Of a stretch of 64,000 bases of DNA, positions 10,490 through 21,620 are shown piece by piece. The stretch comes from Coccinella septempunctata. Lineage: Eukaryota; Arthropoda; Insecta; Coleoptera; Coccinellidae. The notes under the pieces are model-generated. The model ran no database searches, was not told the DNA's origin, and worked only from the letters and a program-made list of their open reading frames with translations. The stretch spans positions 51,610,270-51,674,269 of the forward strand of contig NC_058189.1 in assembly GCF_907165205.1 (NCBI RefSeq). The letters are read 5' to 3'. A program made the translations under genes and the position numbers. Positions within the stretch are counted from its first letter, which is position 1. Each line of letters begins with the position of its first letter.

Positions 10490-11352
10490 CAGGTGAGAAA
10501 GAGGTTCAAATATGCTTAATTACTCAGGCTATTGATTAGGATATATACCATGCTTCAGAATTCGGATATAAATTGAAAAAACAATAAAATATACTTGTCC
10601 CAAGTCACCCACCGAGTTGAGAGACTTGGGACATAGGTAAGTTAAAATTAATTGATTTCTCAACTCTCAAATGAAAAAGGTTACTTGGGACGGTGTATAG
10701 TTCTGAAAAATTAGAATTTGTAATTAGATATATAGTTGAAATTAGGTAAGGAAATTAAATGATAAACCCCTATTACAGCGAAAGTAACTATATTGCAACT
10801 CAAATGTAAAAAAACTAAACCTAACAAGGGAACTTTGATTTCTTTCATTCTATGGTGATTTCTTTGTGGAAATAAAGTAAATAAAAATATTCTGCGAAAA
10901 ATCGGCATATTTCCTGCTGCCAACGCGCCGCTTGTATCTATTTGACATTGTCCCAAATCACCCTATGAAACAACAAAATAAATTAATGAGATCCGTGTTG
11001 CCGTTTGATTTGTAAACAACCTTGTTTCACGACATATCTTATTTCCCAATATCCCACGTATCCAGAAAAAAAATTACACATGCACAAAGTGAAACACATA
11101 TACAGGACACTAGAATGTCTAAGGGCCATAAAAAAACGCGCTTTTACTCTCCTGAATTCGTTAATTCTTCCTGTCAATTCAAACGCCCTGCTTACGGCAA
11201 ACTCAAAAGGAATTAATTGTTAAACTAACCGAAAAGACGCTACACAATCTTATAAGTTTGTCCCTTCACTCATAAATGGTAAGAAACAAAGAAATCTCCA
11301 AGGGGGGTAATGGTTCCAAGTTAAAGGACTATCCCAAGTCACCCGAATCTAT
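10490..11352. mobile_element. Family C DNA element, copy 1 (left end missing)
   Basis: Shares with 52990-53911 a run of blocks in the same order: GTGAGAAAGAGGTTCAAATA, CCCAAGTCACCCACC, TTGATTTCTCAACT, CGCGCTTTTACT and the end CCAAGTCACCCGAATCTA. The left terminal repeat seen in the other copy (GTAGATTCGGGTGACTTGG) is absent here. A plus-strand frame starting MSKGHKKTRF at about 11119 is not recognised and is not intact in copy 2. Confidence 0.8.
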
Positions 11353-11469
11353 ACAGGTAGTAAAGGTGAATGAGATTAATTTTTTGCTCCAGATAATTTC
11401 CAAAAAGAAGCATTGCCAGAAATATGACCAACTTTTATATCAGAACGATATAGAATCACAAAAATACAT

Positions 11470-11697
11470 CACTTCTCAAATTGGATAATTTATTCGGGAA
11501 TCAGTGAATGGGAACGCATGGTCCTATTGCTTGGCCTGCAAGATCACCAGACCCAAACGATTGGATTTTTTCGTATGGGGATATGTTAAAAATAAAATTC
11601 TCAAGACTCCAGTCATAAATTGGGTTGATTTAGAGCAGAGAGTCAGGAATGCCATCAGAGATATTTCCCGCCTAATGTTATACAGTGAACTCGGTTA
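11470..11697 (+). pseudogene. IS630/Tc1-type transposase relic (C-terminal part)
   Basis: Frame at 11504-11698 reads CLACKITRPKRLDFFVWGYVK, followed by KTPVINWVDLEQRV. This matches the final part of a common insect DDE transposase (pattern WPARSPDLTPLDFFLWGYVK...TP). The third catalytic Asp region is damaged: SPDLTPLD reads ITRPKRLD, and upstream QDGAP-type sequence is unrecognisable. It ends in a stop at 11696. This is a fragment only; no terminal repeats were assigned. Confidence 0.7.
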
Positions 11698-11699
11698 GA

Positions 11700-12812
11700 A
11701 AACTATGTTGAATTTTTTTACAGAATAATGGTACTCGATTTGAGAACTCTTTATGGGTTATAATATTGAAATTGATTATAGAAATTCTGCTATTTTAGTA
11801 TATTTAGTGTAACATGAATTACATGATTTTATTGGAGTTAAAGGTATTTCTGCTAACAAATGAAATGCAGATTTATTCAGAGTGAACCATTTTGTGGTCA
11901 ATGGTTTCAGAGAATTCTATCAAAAATTGAAATTTCACTAAAATGATTGATTTTGCCGTGAGAAAGGAAGTAATTATATCGACATATATTTTTTGAAAAG
12001 CTATTTTTTTTTTGATGATATGAGATCAAGAAAAGAAGGCATCTGTATTTAATAGACGAGTTAGTAATTAATTATTAAGTTGAATATAATGGTGTATTTC
12101 CAGTAAAAAAATTTTTTTAGATATTTTAGCATATCTCGAATTTGGAACATCAAAAAGAAAGCATATTTGCAACAAAAAACTCTCTTTGAATTACCGAATT
12201 CATTCAGAGTTATAGGAACTCGCACTCTACGGAAATTCTACAGTTTTTAGTCGTTGGAATATCTACCTACTTTGTATGCCGGTCAAATGACACACTATTC
12301 CTTATTCATAACGCGTATATTCAAGGAATTTCTGTTAATGAATTAGATTTGGATCAAGTTTTACGTGATATTTGTCGGATAGCTGGCGTTCAAAACTAAC
12401 ATGTGTATAATGCATTCGGAATTTTAAAGCCGAATTCCTTGAGAATTAAACCGAGGAATCCGTGTAAACATCGGAATCGCACTGTACTGACATATTGTAA
12501 ATATTTCTTTCAAGCCGCGGCCTTTGATGAATTTTTATTTCATGGGGAAATAGAACGTCTTCATTAGAATTCACATAAAATGTGTGTTGACTTTCGATTA
12601 GTTTGTTGAGTGTCGGAATGGAAAATTTAAAATACACGAAGTGACACCGATATTTTAAACGAATAAGAATCGAATTCCACCTACAGGATTTCACGGTGAG
12701 AAATTTATAATGAATTCAGAGTTCAGAAAGAGTTATTTATACGTGGATTCCTGCTGCACTTCGATAGGGTTCTGTAACAATATCATACCATCGTGACTCA
12801 CATTCACATATA
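11700..12812. other. No supported gene
   Basis: AT-rich. A plus-strand frame ending at 12401 (…DLDQVLRDICRIAG…) and a minus-strand frame at 12446-12694 look somewhat protein-like. Both lack ATG starts and convincing splice sites, so neither is called. Nothing else recognised. Confidence 0.3.
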
Positions 12813-13676
12813 CAGGGTGTTTTCAAAGGTGGGGCTTTTTTTTGACAAAAGGTAGAACTCATCAAAATAAGTCAATAATTCAATCAAAAATTGTCTAAAT
12901 AACCAAGATGGCTGATATACAACCCCTAGAAGTTCGACAAAATTTCGTTGAATTTCATGTACGGGACTGTGGAAGTTGACTCCGGCTTCTGATAAACGAA
13001 ACAAAACATAAACATATGGCTGGACAATGAATGGTTCAGTACTAAGTTCATCGGATTAGAAGCATCAGGTCACTTTTGAGAAAATCATATTTATTGTATC
13101 GTGCAAATTAGGGTGAAAAAAAATGTAGAAAATCGAGGCAGTTTCTTGAAAGTGCTTATGTTAGTTATGTTGAAAAAGTGCTATGATGATTCCCCATTTC
13201 ATCCTATTTTTACGACGATTGTTGGAATGAACAAAAAGATTGTGATGCCCATTGTGAAAAAATTCGTGAATTATTTAGACGAATTTTATTGGTGAGATTT
13301 TGAAGTATTATTCTATTTTTACACTTGTGTCCTAAGTCTCTTCTGTCAGTTGGTATCGAAATGAGCCATTTCATGAAATCGTATAAGAAAAATTCGACAA
13401 TCCTAAGTTTCCATTTTCATTACCACGTAAATATCGAATGAGCCAATATCCTAAACGAAAAAATCACATAGTCGAATCAGGAGATGAGTTTTTCCACTGC
13501 TTTGCGATAATTCAAACGGTCTAGGGTCGTATTAGGATCTATTTCAGTACTCATTTTCAATTTTTTTTTCAACTTTGTCTTTTTGAAAGTTTTGTATAGG
13601 TGATTCATGGTGAAACGCTTCAATTTGACCAGTTCTACCTTCTGTTGAAAAAAAAGCCTCACCTTCAAATACTCAG
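12813..13676 (-). mobile_element. Family D foldback element, copy 1
   Basis: Bounded by CAGGGTGTTTTCAAAGGTGG at the left and CACCTTCAAATACTCAG at the right, with TA on both sides (12811-12812 and 13677-13678). Terminal inverted repeats of about 40-45 bases include AAGGTAGAACT. The body matches 30825-31645 and 49726-50613 in reverse orientation, with internal landmarks such as GGCTGGACAATGAATGGTTC. No transposase coding capacity; non-autonomous. Confidence 0.9.
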
Positions 13677-14188
13677 TATGTGTATTGTACTACGTAGATC
13701 TTGTGTTGGAGTTTCTCAGATTGTACATATTATTTGAAATATTTTGAACGACACAATAACCTTCATTATACTTTTCCACATACAGTGTGTCCGGAAATGA
13801 AACCGACAAAACTTATAGGTTATAGAGAATTCAAATATGACTGCAAAATGCCATAATACCCTTGAGTATTAATTATAGGGTTGAATACTCAAAGATAAAA
13901 CCAACATGTTCAAAACACAGAGAGTGGTTTGTGAATTTGAACAATAAATTCTATTTGCCATATTCAATAGAGAGATTAGCCCATTGGATTTACATTCGGT
14001 ACTTGACTTAAATAAAAGCCTGAAAAAGTAATCCTTTGAACGAAAGCAACTGCAGGACCGAAATATACTTTTTTTTCATGTTGAACTCATCTAAATATAA
14101 CTCATGCAGTATAATAAATCAAAATAAGAAATCAGAACCCAGATTTGATATCTGCGAGAAAAAATCTTAAACGAAGACAGCAACTCAT
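13677..14188. other. No gene; single repeat tip
   Basis: A tip ATACAGTGTGTCCGGAAATG at 13782 looks like one end of another CAGGGTG-type element, with no partner found. The rest is unrecognised. Confidence 0.35.
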
Positions 14189-15124
14189 CAAAGGTGTCTG
14201 CAAACAAATGCGAAGAACTTAGGGAGATGATTCCCCGATGAAAATAAGCAGGGGTAATTCCTATAATTTTTTTTCGGAATCGACCCCCCTTCCAAGATAC
14301 AGCCTTTGGAAGACGATGGCGAGTTGACAGTTTTTAATTTTTTTTACGGGTTCTAAAAAACACTGAGTCATAAAACTATACATGATATAAAGCACTGAGT
14401 AGATGTTAATCACACAATTTTTTTTGATCTCATTACGTTATTATTAGGGGTTGAAAATAACAACATCTTATGGTTTTATTTCAATTGTTTTCGTGGGTTA
14501 GTTTTTCGAAAAATAAAATTCTCTTATGGTTTCCCATTCAATTCTGGAGAAAAAAAATCTCTTGCAAAATTTCGATACATCGATATTTTTTTCGGAATAA
14601 ATAAAAACTTACAAGCAGTTCTGATCATTCTGTTCATTTCATTTCATCGTATAAGTGTTCCATAGAATGACTGTCTTATAGACCTCCGTATACTGCTTGT
14701 AAGTTTTTATTTATTCCGAGAAAGTATCGAAAACTGTATCGAAATTTTGCAAGATACTTTTTTTCTTCAGAATTGAATGGAAAACCATGAGAAAATTTTA
14801 TTTTTGGAAAATCTATCCCACGAAAACAATTTTTGAAGGAAAATCATAAGGGGTTGTTACTTTCAACTCCTAATAAAAAAGTTATGAGATCTAAAAATAT
14901 TGTGTGAGTACCATCTATTTAGTGCTTCATATTATGTATAGTTTTATGACTCAGTGTTTTTTAGAACCCGTGGAAAAAATTGAGAACTGTCAACTCGTCA
15001 TCTCCTTCCAAAGGCTGTATCTTGGAAGGGGGGTCAATTTCTAAAAAAAAATAACTACCCCTTCTTATTTTCATCAAGGAATCATTTCCCTAAGTCCTTC
15101 GCATTTGTTTTCCGACTCACTGTG
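14189..15124. mobile_element. Family E foldback element, copy 1
   Basis: A near-perfect palindrome with arms of about 430 bases: GGTGTCTGCAAACAAATGCG at the left is mirrored by GCATTTGTTTTCCGACTCAC at the right. Paired blocks include CACTGAGTCATAAAACTATA and AACTTACAAGCAG/CTGCTTGTAAGTT flanking a loop near 14615-14695. A shorter copy is at 34831-35421. Non-coding. Confidence 0.9.
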
Positions 15125-16849
15125 TATTCGAAACACTAAAATTTGCAGCAGTTATTTTCTTCAATGAATTGGAAATAATAATTTATTATGGGATAACCGA
15201 AATGGAGCCAGAAACTTTTTCACCAAATTCCTGTAGGATGTTTTACGTGGATTTCGAGTCTGAGCTCAGATTTTTGATCATTTTTAAACAGTCATAAAAA
15301 AAATATTTTTGTCCTGATTTGGTTTCATTCAAAGGGCTACGTATTCGAACATTTTAGTTCAATTGATTTGCCGGATTTGAAACTAATCGGCTAATACCTG
15401 TACCTATTCAAGGCGGTTTGAATGTTTTGTCAAAATTCACAAATTACTCTGAATATCAGTAACGATGTAACGCAGTTGTTTTAAAATGTTTTATCATTTT
15501 GCTTTTGTCCTTTTTTGGTTTTTTGCGAGTTTTGTGTTTGCTGACCTGTTATTGTTTCATGAATCATATTTAATTGTGTTCTCATTTCTATTTTTTTTTT
15601 CTCAAGCAACATTGAAAGTGCCGAAACATCGCATCCTCATAGTTGTTTAAAATTTGTTCCTTGACCGACATCAGTGAATTTGCTATTAATATTCAACTTC
15701 CGTTAAATACAATGTTCTGTCAACCTCAAGCGAAAGATAGGATGTGCAATATCCTCATTTTCCAGACATAAGGTTCGGTGTCCATTGCGAAATTCAACGT
15801 CTTCACAATCAATGAACTTTTCTGCTCTAGTACAGTATCAGCGCGTCTGCCGGAATTCTTGCATTTCGAATGAGTCACCATATATGTCATTCATATTCAA
15901 ATTACGGCCCGATTTGTATACATATTATATCGTTGAAATGTTTGTAGGAGGACCCGCAGGAACAATTCAGAAGTTTCGTAGGTGGCTCATTTCCGGTTGG
16001 GAATTTACAATATCGTTGCGATTGTCCATTGTCCGAGTTAACTGGATTCTCAACGGGGATGGCACGTTATTGGAAAATGGCGATGACCATCGTCTTCGGG
16101 AAATATCAACGTATCAGGCATATACACGGTGTTTAGTAAAAATGGTGGTGGTTCCTTGTTCGAAAACATCAATTTCCCTTGAAGAAACTTGGCGTCCAAT
16201 AAACACAAAGATTTTTAGATATGGGGTGTGGAAAATGCAAACTTAAACTTTCCTCTCGTTTTCAAATATTGAGTTGTCGTGGATACTTCATGAAAATCCA
16301 TAATTGAACCAGAAACGGAATGAAGATTTTCACTAAAATGAGTTATTTAACCACTACACTTTACAGTTCATCTTTACCCACATGAAGATGTTAAAGTGAC
16401 AGCGGAACACGTGTTTCCTGAATTACATGAATTAGTTCAGGCATTTGCCAAAAAAAGGGTTCTCTTGGTCTTTTGCTCTGAACCTAATAGTCTTCAAGAA
16501 AAAGGGCCTGAAAGAGTAGAAAAGACTGACATATTTACTAATATTTCTGTAGTTTTTCAGTAGAGAGATAATGGAATAGAATTGTTAATGGTAGACTATC
16601 AACATGTCGAAAATTTTAGCAGAATATCCCTTCCCATTTCAATTCTGCCGCATCTTCGGTAAAACATGTAGTATATATATTCTTTTTAACTAGTTACACA
16701 ATTCGTTTCTTCATAACATCATTTCTGATGAGAATTCTAATGTCTTATCTACTTTACACCCCTAGCGTCCGAAGCAACAAACTAAAATTTAAATGATATT
16801 TGGGTCATTTCATCAAACTAATCTGTCATCGTCGAAAAAATATGTAGCT
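15125..16849. other. No supported gene
   Basis: A 153-codon plus-strand open frame at 15785-16246 begins with TTG rather than ATG, has no recognised domain and shows no polyadenylation or splice signal I trust. It is left uncalled. No repeats of the named families were found here. Confidence 0.35.
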
Positions 16850-17190
16850 TTTTTTCCCTGCTTTGAAGGCAGATTAGAGATTTTTCAGGAAGCATCAAGA
16901 ATGCAACAGATAGTTGAAGAATTAACATCTTAAAAAAGCAACATTTTTACGATTTTTCGACCACCTTAGTGGGATTATTACCTTCAAATGATGACAGGGT
17001 AGATAATTTTCCATGTTGATTGAAGAAACTATTTGATAGAGTGCTAACATTTCGATTCATAGCTTCAGTAACTGCAATAAATTATCCACAATTAGAAAGT
17101 GACAAAAACAATGACTAAAACCAACAGCAGAATATCTTAGAGAAGAAATGAGTTGAAAAAATAGATTAAATGACAAATATTTGAAAAGGG
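16850..17190 (-). repeat. Duplicated block shared with 27655-28075
   Basis: About 330 bases matching, in the same order, the block inside the family A copy at 27655-28075. Shared phrases include AAGCAACATTTTTACGA, GACAGGGTAGATA and GAGTTGAAAAAA. Both copies abut family A sequence (GATTCGGCCCAGATAA). The block contains an exon-like segment, described separately. Confidence 0.75.
16982..17071 (-). pseudogene. Exon-like segment captured in a repeat
   Basis: Bounded by AATTTATTGCAG at its 5' side (acceptor 17072-17074) and TTTGAAG|GTAATAAT at its 3' side (16981/16982). In the only open frame it reads TEAMNRNVSTLSNSFFNQHG, then KLSTLSSFE. The other copy of this block (about 27790-27865) has lost the acceptor end and carries a two-base insertion that shifts the frame. 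No source gene was recognised. Most likely a gene fragment duplicated along with the repeat; a chance open frame is the alternative. Confidence 0.4.
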
Positions 17191-17810
17191 GACGATTCGG
17201 CCCAGATAAAAAAATATAGCCATTTTAAGTTTTCATAATGAGCTGTGCCACCCCTGAAAAAACAAAATTACCTTCAGAATAACAAGCTAAATCTGTGACA
17301 ATACACATCTATAGATCTTTTAAACAGAGTTGCATTCAGTCAAAGTCACCATTTTTTCGAATTTCGCGCATATTTTTCATTTTTGAACATCAAATTTCAC
17401 GAAAACGGTGCATTATACGAGATAATATGAAGAATACTTTTATTTCACAAAACGTTCAAATATTCATTAGATAGCGTCCAACTTAGTTTCAAGAGTTGGG
17501 TTCTTTGAAATTTTGGTGTTTTTATGGTACGTTTTCTCATTATGACCATAATGAGAAAACTGGAAGAGGTGGACGATATCTTGTGTTCGAAAAAGATTCG
17601 TCAAATAAATAAAAAACTATATTTCGAAATTCTCTTCATTCAATAAAACCGTTTGTGAGATATGCCTAAAAATAACATTTTTATGGTTCTTCAACAGCCT
17701 GTATCTTTCAAACCGAGCCGATTCGGAAAAAATTGTGAAGGAAACAAGTGTTTCTTTTAACCTCAAGAATCCACTCTTAACATATTTGTACGAGTTAAAG
17801 ACTCACCCTG
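17191..17810 (+). mobile_element. Family A element, copy 1 (left end replaced)
   Basis: Carries the family A body: GCCACCCCTGAAAAAACAAA, ACTTAGTTTCAAGAGTTGGG and the right end GTACGAGTTAAAGACTCACC, closing CACCCTG next to TA (17811-17812). The usual left end (CAGGGTGAGTCTTTGACTCG) is absent; the block described at 16850-17190 is there instead. Confidence 0.85.
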
Positions 17811-18972
17811 TATAACTACCAATCTAATAATAACGTTTCAATCAACCTTGGTGAACGTCTGTAGACATTTTAAGACTCAGCAGACTCTGATGGCGTGTTC
17901 AGAAGAAGGCAATGCAACATGCAACGCAAGACAACGATTTTTGTGCACGATTCACAATCTCAAATTGATTCCGAGATATACTAGCGGTTAGAACTATGTT
18001 TAATTACAGTTTTATTTTTGTTGTTGGTTAAAAACTAGCCAAATCATGGAACTGAGACCAATTGTAAGCTAAGAATACACACGGAAATTTGCAAAATGAC
18101 ACTACATCAATTAAACTATTCTGCTATTTTAATATGCATCATTGTCGTCTGTAAACGTGTAGCTTAGCGAAAGAATCGGTTTTTTCGTTGATTACAATTC
18201 CCTTATATGACTCAACACACTACTTTAGGAAAAAACCAGTAATTTCTTCTGTTTAAATGTGACATTATTAAGCATTTGTGGCTGCTAGATAAAACATAAA
18301 GTCATTATCTAATGGACTTCATAAGACAATGATTTCCAATTACCATCCAAGAGCATGATGCTAACTCAATTGAGATAAATAATACTGTCGAGGAGATTTA
18401 TACGATTGTCTAGCTTAATCGCAGGAAGGAAGAATTTTCAGGGAATTTATATAATGAGTATCAAGATCCATTATCTTCGCTAAACCGGCTGGATATGAAC
18501 AATAATTCCCGACACTGCTGCCCATGGGGCGCATGCTAAGTCCCGTGTTCAAATACTGCATTATTCAGTATAAAGTGAGATTATATCAAAACGTAGAAAA
18601 TTAGTGCCTTGAAATAAACCATGACGCTCTTATCCTCGACGTTCTCCATTTCCTATTATCTGGTCCGAGAAACATAATTTCGCAGAATTTTTGCGGTGCT
18701 ACATTGCGGGAAGCTGCGATATACAATATGCGTATATTATTTCTGTCATGTTTTGTTGATGGGTAGAGAACTTAAAAATAATATAGGTAATAATGGTATA
18801 GTCACGATCACCCTGAAAACCAAACTGTAGAAATTAAATACATATGTACATTTATAAATCATATTTAGTATACAATGAGAGTCTCCAACTGGGAATAAAT
18901 TTAGTGAATCGAAGACAATTTTTTTATTGTGAATACTTATGCTCGGACAGATCGATTACCTAGTATGTTATA
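17811..18972. other. No recognised gene
   Basis: AT-rich. A phrase GTTCAAATACTGC at about 18550 resembles a tRNA B box, but no tRNA fold or A box accompanies it. Nothing else was recognised. Confidence 0.35.
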
Positions 18973-19227
18973 CAGGGTGTCGCACATTTGAGATATGATA
19001 TCATCGATAATCCTGATATGGTAGAAAGACTGCCCTAACTAACGGTGCGTAAATTCAATACCCTCCTCTGTGATCAATAAAATCCTCATGGACGTCATGC
19101 ACCACTAAGCAGATAGCTAGGGAATTCGAAATTAGGCAGGTCCTTATAAGATGACAGAAACTCATCGAAGATGATCCAGATAGAAGACTTCAGGTTTTCG
19201 AACAAATTATGTACAACAGAAAAGGTA
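18973..19227 (+). pseudogene. IS630/Tc1-type transposase relic (N-terminal/middle part)
   Basis: Starts with a CAGGGTGTCGCACATTTGAG tip next to TA. Inside, the plus strand reads IAREFEI near 19105 and, after a stop, EDDPDRRLQVFEQIM at about 19155-19210. This matches the IAREFGI helix-turn-helix and LNEDDPDRR(L)EFCE stretch of the same insect DDE transposase family as 11470-11697. Stops and indels are frequent. It ends where family F was inserted. Its tip suggests that this transposon had CAGGGTG ends. Confidence 0.65.
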
Positions 19228-21300
19228 CAGGGTGTCCGAGTTAAAGTATCCCTATACCTTATTGTGGAAGCTAAAGGAGCTAGAAGAAAAAGTTAAATAA
19301 AAAACTTGTCTGTAATCGATTGAACTTTTATTTTTTATAACTCACCTTAATACAGGGTTCTCCGTTTTTTCTCTGTTGGTATCAACTTTCTTATTTTAAA
19401 TTGAAAACCCTGTATATTATTGCATTTCTGAATTCCCTGTCAAATTTTAAGATAACTTTGGTATAACAACTATGATCCTATATAGCACCGATTCTGAGAT
19501 ATTCGACTATTTCCTAAAATTTTGACAGCTGTAGGTGCTCACTAAAAAAGCTGATACTTCTTTTCTAATGAATGTATCAAAACCAAATTTTGCCCAGGTT
19601 TTGTCAACATATTGAATCATACGTTACATCTCTATTTTTAGCAATCTCATATACGAGGTCTTCAAAAATTAGTTGAAAATTCAAATAGGAGTTCAATCAA
19701 AACTAGAATTTTTTCAATTGGCAACTTATATCTTTTTCGTGTTCATCATGTAGAGCAGGTTGAAATGAGCAAAAAATTTATTTAAACTTTTTTGTAGAGT
19801 GAATAGTTTCAAGAATATGGACGCATTTTCCCGTAAGAATCAACGATAATTAAGCTGATACAATATGGTAACTATAGAAACTAGCATTTATTTAATTGTT
19901 TATTTTTGAGTTTTCTTTCGTGTGGTCAAACAACACATCAACAATAGTTGATTATTTTGAGAAAAATGTATGTCTGTTAGTTGAGTTTCTCCTTTAAAGT
20001 TGAAATAATTTAATTTTATTGGGAGCGAGTATTGATTATGAGTAAAAGAATGTCTTTTTGTCTTTTATAAGTCAATCTAGTTAATTAAATTCATCAAAAA
20101 AAATCAAAGACAACTATACAGGGTGTCCCTAAATTGAACGTACAAACGAAAAGGGGAGATTCCTTAAGTGAGTTTAAGAAAAAAAGTCCCATACACATGG
20201 GGTCGCAAACGTTTCGTTTTCGAGATACAGAGTGTTGAAGTTTGAATTTTTTTCAAGCTTTTTTCTCATAGTATCTACACTTCACAAAAACTACCGAAAA
20301 GTTTAGTATAAGAACAAAACTTTTTACATTTTTTCAAATTAACAGTTGCTCACCAAAAAAAAGTTCTGCAGAAAAACAGGTGGCAGTGTTCCAGAAAAAA
20401 TATCACCCTGTAGATCTTCTATCGAAATTGCCATGTCACGTGGTGAGAACTCTAAAATGTAATGTTTATGCCAAATTTCAGTTGAATATCTTGTGAAGTG
20501 TGGATACTATGAGAAAAAAACTTGAAAAAAATTCAAACTTCAACACTCTGTATCTCGAAAGCGAAACGTTTGCGACCCCATGTTTATGGGACTTTTATTT
20601 CTTAAACTCACTTAAGGAATCTCCCCTTTTCGTTTGTACGTTCAATTTAGGAACACCCTGTATAGCAGCAACACTAATCAATAATTATCGTTCTTTCTTA
20701 CGGGACAATGCACTTTTTCGTCCATATTTCTGAAACTATTCACTTTACAGAAAAAGTTTGAAAACATTTCTTGCTCATTTTAACCTGCTCTACATGATGA
20801 ACACGAAAAAGATATAGGTTGCCGATTGAAAAAATTCTAGTTTTGATTGAACTTCTATTTGAATTTTTAACTTTAATTTTTGACCCTGTAAATCAGATTG
20901 CTAAAAATAGAGATGTAAAGTATGACCCAATATGTTGACAAGAGCTGGGCAAAATTTGGTTTTGATACATTCATTAGAAAACTAGTATCAGCTATTTTAA
21001 TGAGCACCTACATCTGTCAAAATTTTAGGAAATAGTCGAATATCTCAGAATCGGTGCTATATAGGATCATAGTTGTCATACCAAGGTTACCTTAAAATTT
21101 GACAAAGAATTCAAAAATGCAATAATATACAGGGTATTTAAAAAAAAAAGTTGATACCAACAGGGAAAAAACGGAGATCCCTGTATTAAGGTGAGTTATA
21201 AAAAATAAAAGTTCAATCGATTACAGACAAGTTTTTTATTCAACTTTTCTTCTAGCTCCTTTAGTTTCCAGAATAAGGACACTTAAACTCGGACACCCTG
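19228..21300. mobile_element. Family F foldback element with family G nested in its loop
   Basis: Arms of about 620 bases: CAGGGTGTCCGAGTTAAAGT (19228) is mirrored by ACTTAAACTCGGACACCCTG (21281-21300). Many paired blocks follow, for example CTATATAGCACCGATTCTGA and its complement at 21049, and TAGAGCAGGTTGAAATGAGC and its complement at 20775. The arms meet at about 19856 and 20676. The loop holds about 260 bases of unrelated sequence and the complete element at 20119-20660. Non-coding. Confidence 0.9.
20119..20660. mobile_element. Family G element, copy 1, inside family F
   Basis: CAGGGTGTCCCTAAATTGAA at the left and TTCAATTTAGGAACACCCTG at the right, with TA on both sides (20117-20118 and 20661-20662). 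Terminal inverted repeats are about 170 bases, including CGAAAAGGGGAGATTCC and GAGATACAGAGTGTTGAAGT. The right two-thirds recurs inverted at 41604-41883. No coding potential. Confidence 0.9.
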
Positions 21301-21334
21301 GACTGTGTTCTGAAAAATCAATGTTTATATTAAA

Positions 21335-21620
21335 CTAGCTGACCCGGCAAACCTAGTTTTGCCATTTAAATTATTTCTAGGGTAGATAATAATCTAACTC
21401 ATCGTGATTGCTCGACTGGTCGTAAGAAAAAGGAATGCCTTTTTTTCTGTTCTGTACAATTTTTTTTGGGAATATTTTGTTATATAAACCTTGCCCTAAC
21501 AATAATAAACACAACAAAAAAAGAATTGTCCAATTTGGTGCGATCGTTTGAACAATAAAGCATTTTGAAGTAAACCATAGATCCTCTTTTATTAATATAG
21601 ATGGTGAGGTAAATCGTCAA
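21335..21620 (+). repeat. Dispersed insect repeat starting CTAGCTGACCCGGCAAAC
   Basis: Opens with CTAGCTGACCCGGCAAACCT, then AGTTTTGCCATTTAAATTATTT. It continues through ATATAAACCTTGCCCTAACAATAATA and AAAAGAATTGTCCAATTTGGT to TTTTATTAATATAGATGGTG. From memory this order of phrases is typical of a repeat found in many insect genomes; I do not assign its class. Only one copy is in the window. Confidence 0.5.

Noticed and set aside
12180..12694. Two protein-like frames (plus, ending ICRIAGVQN; minus, ending VYTDSSV)
   Set aside because: Neither has an ATG nor clear splice sites, and no family is recognisable.
15785..16246. 153-codon open frame on the plus strand
   Set aside because: It starts with TTG, has no recognised domain, no supporting splice or polyadenylation signal and AT-driven composition.
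18480..18560. tRNA-like B-box phrase GTTCAAATACTGC
   Set aside because: No matching A box, anticodon arm or acceptor stem could be folded.
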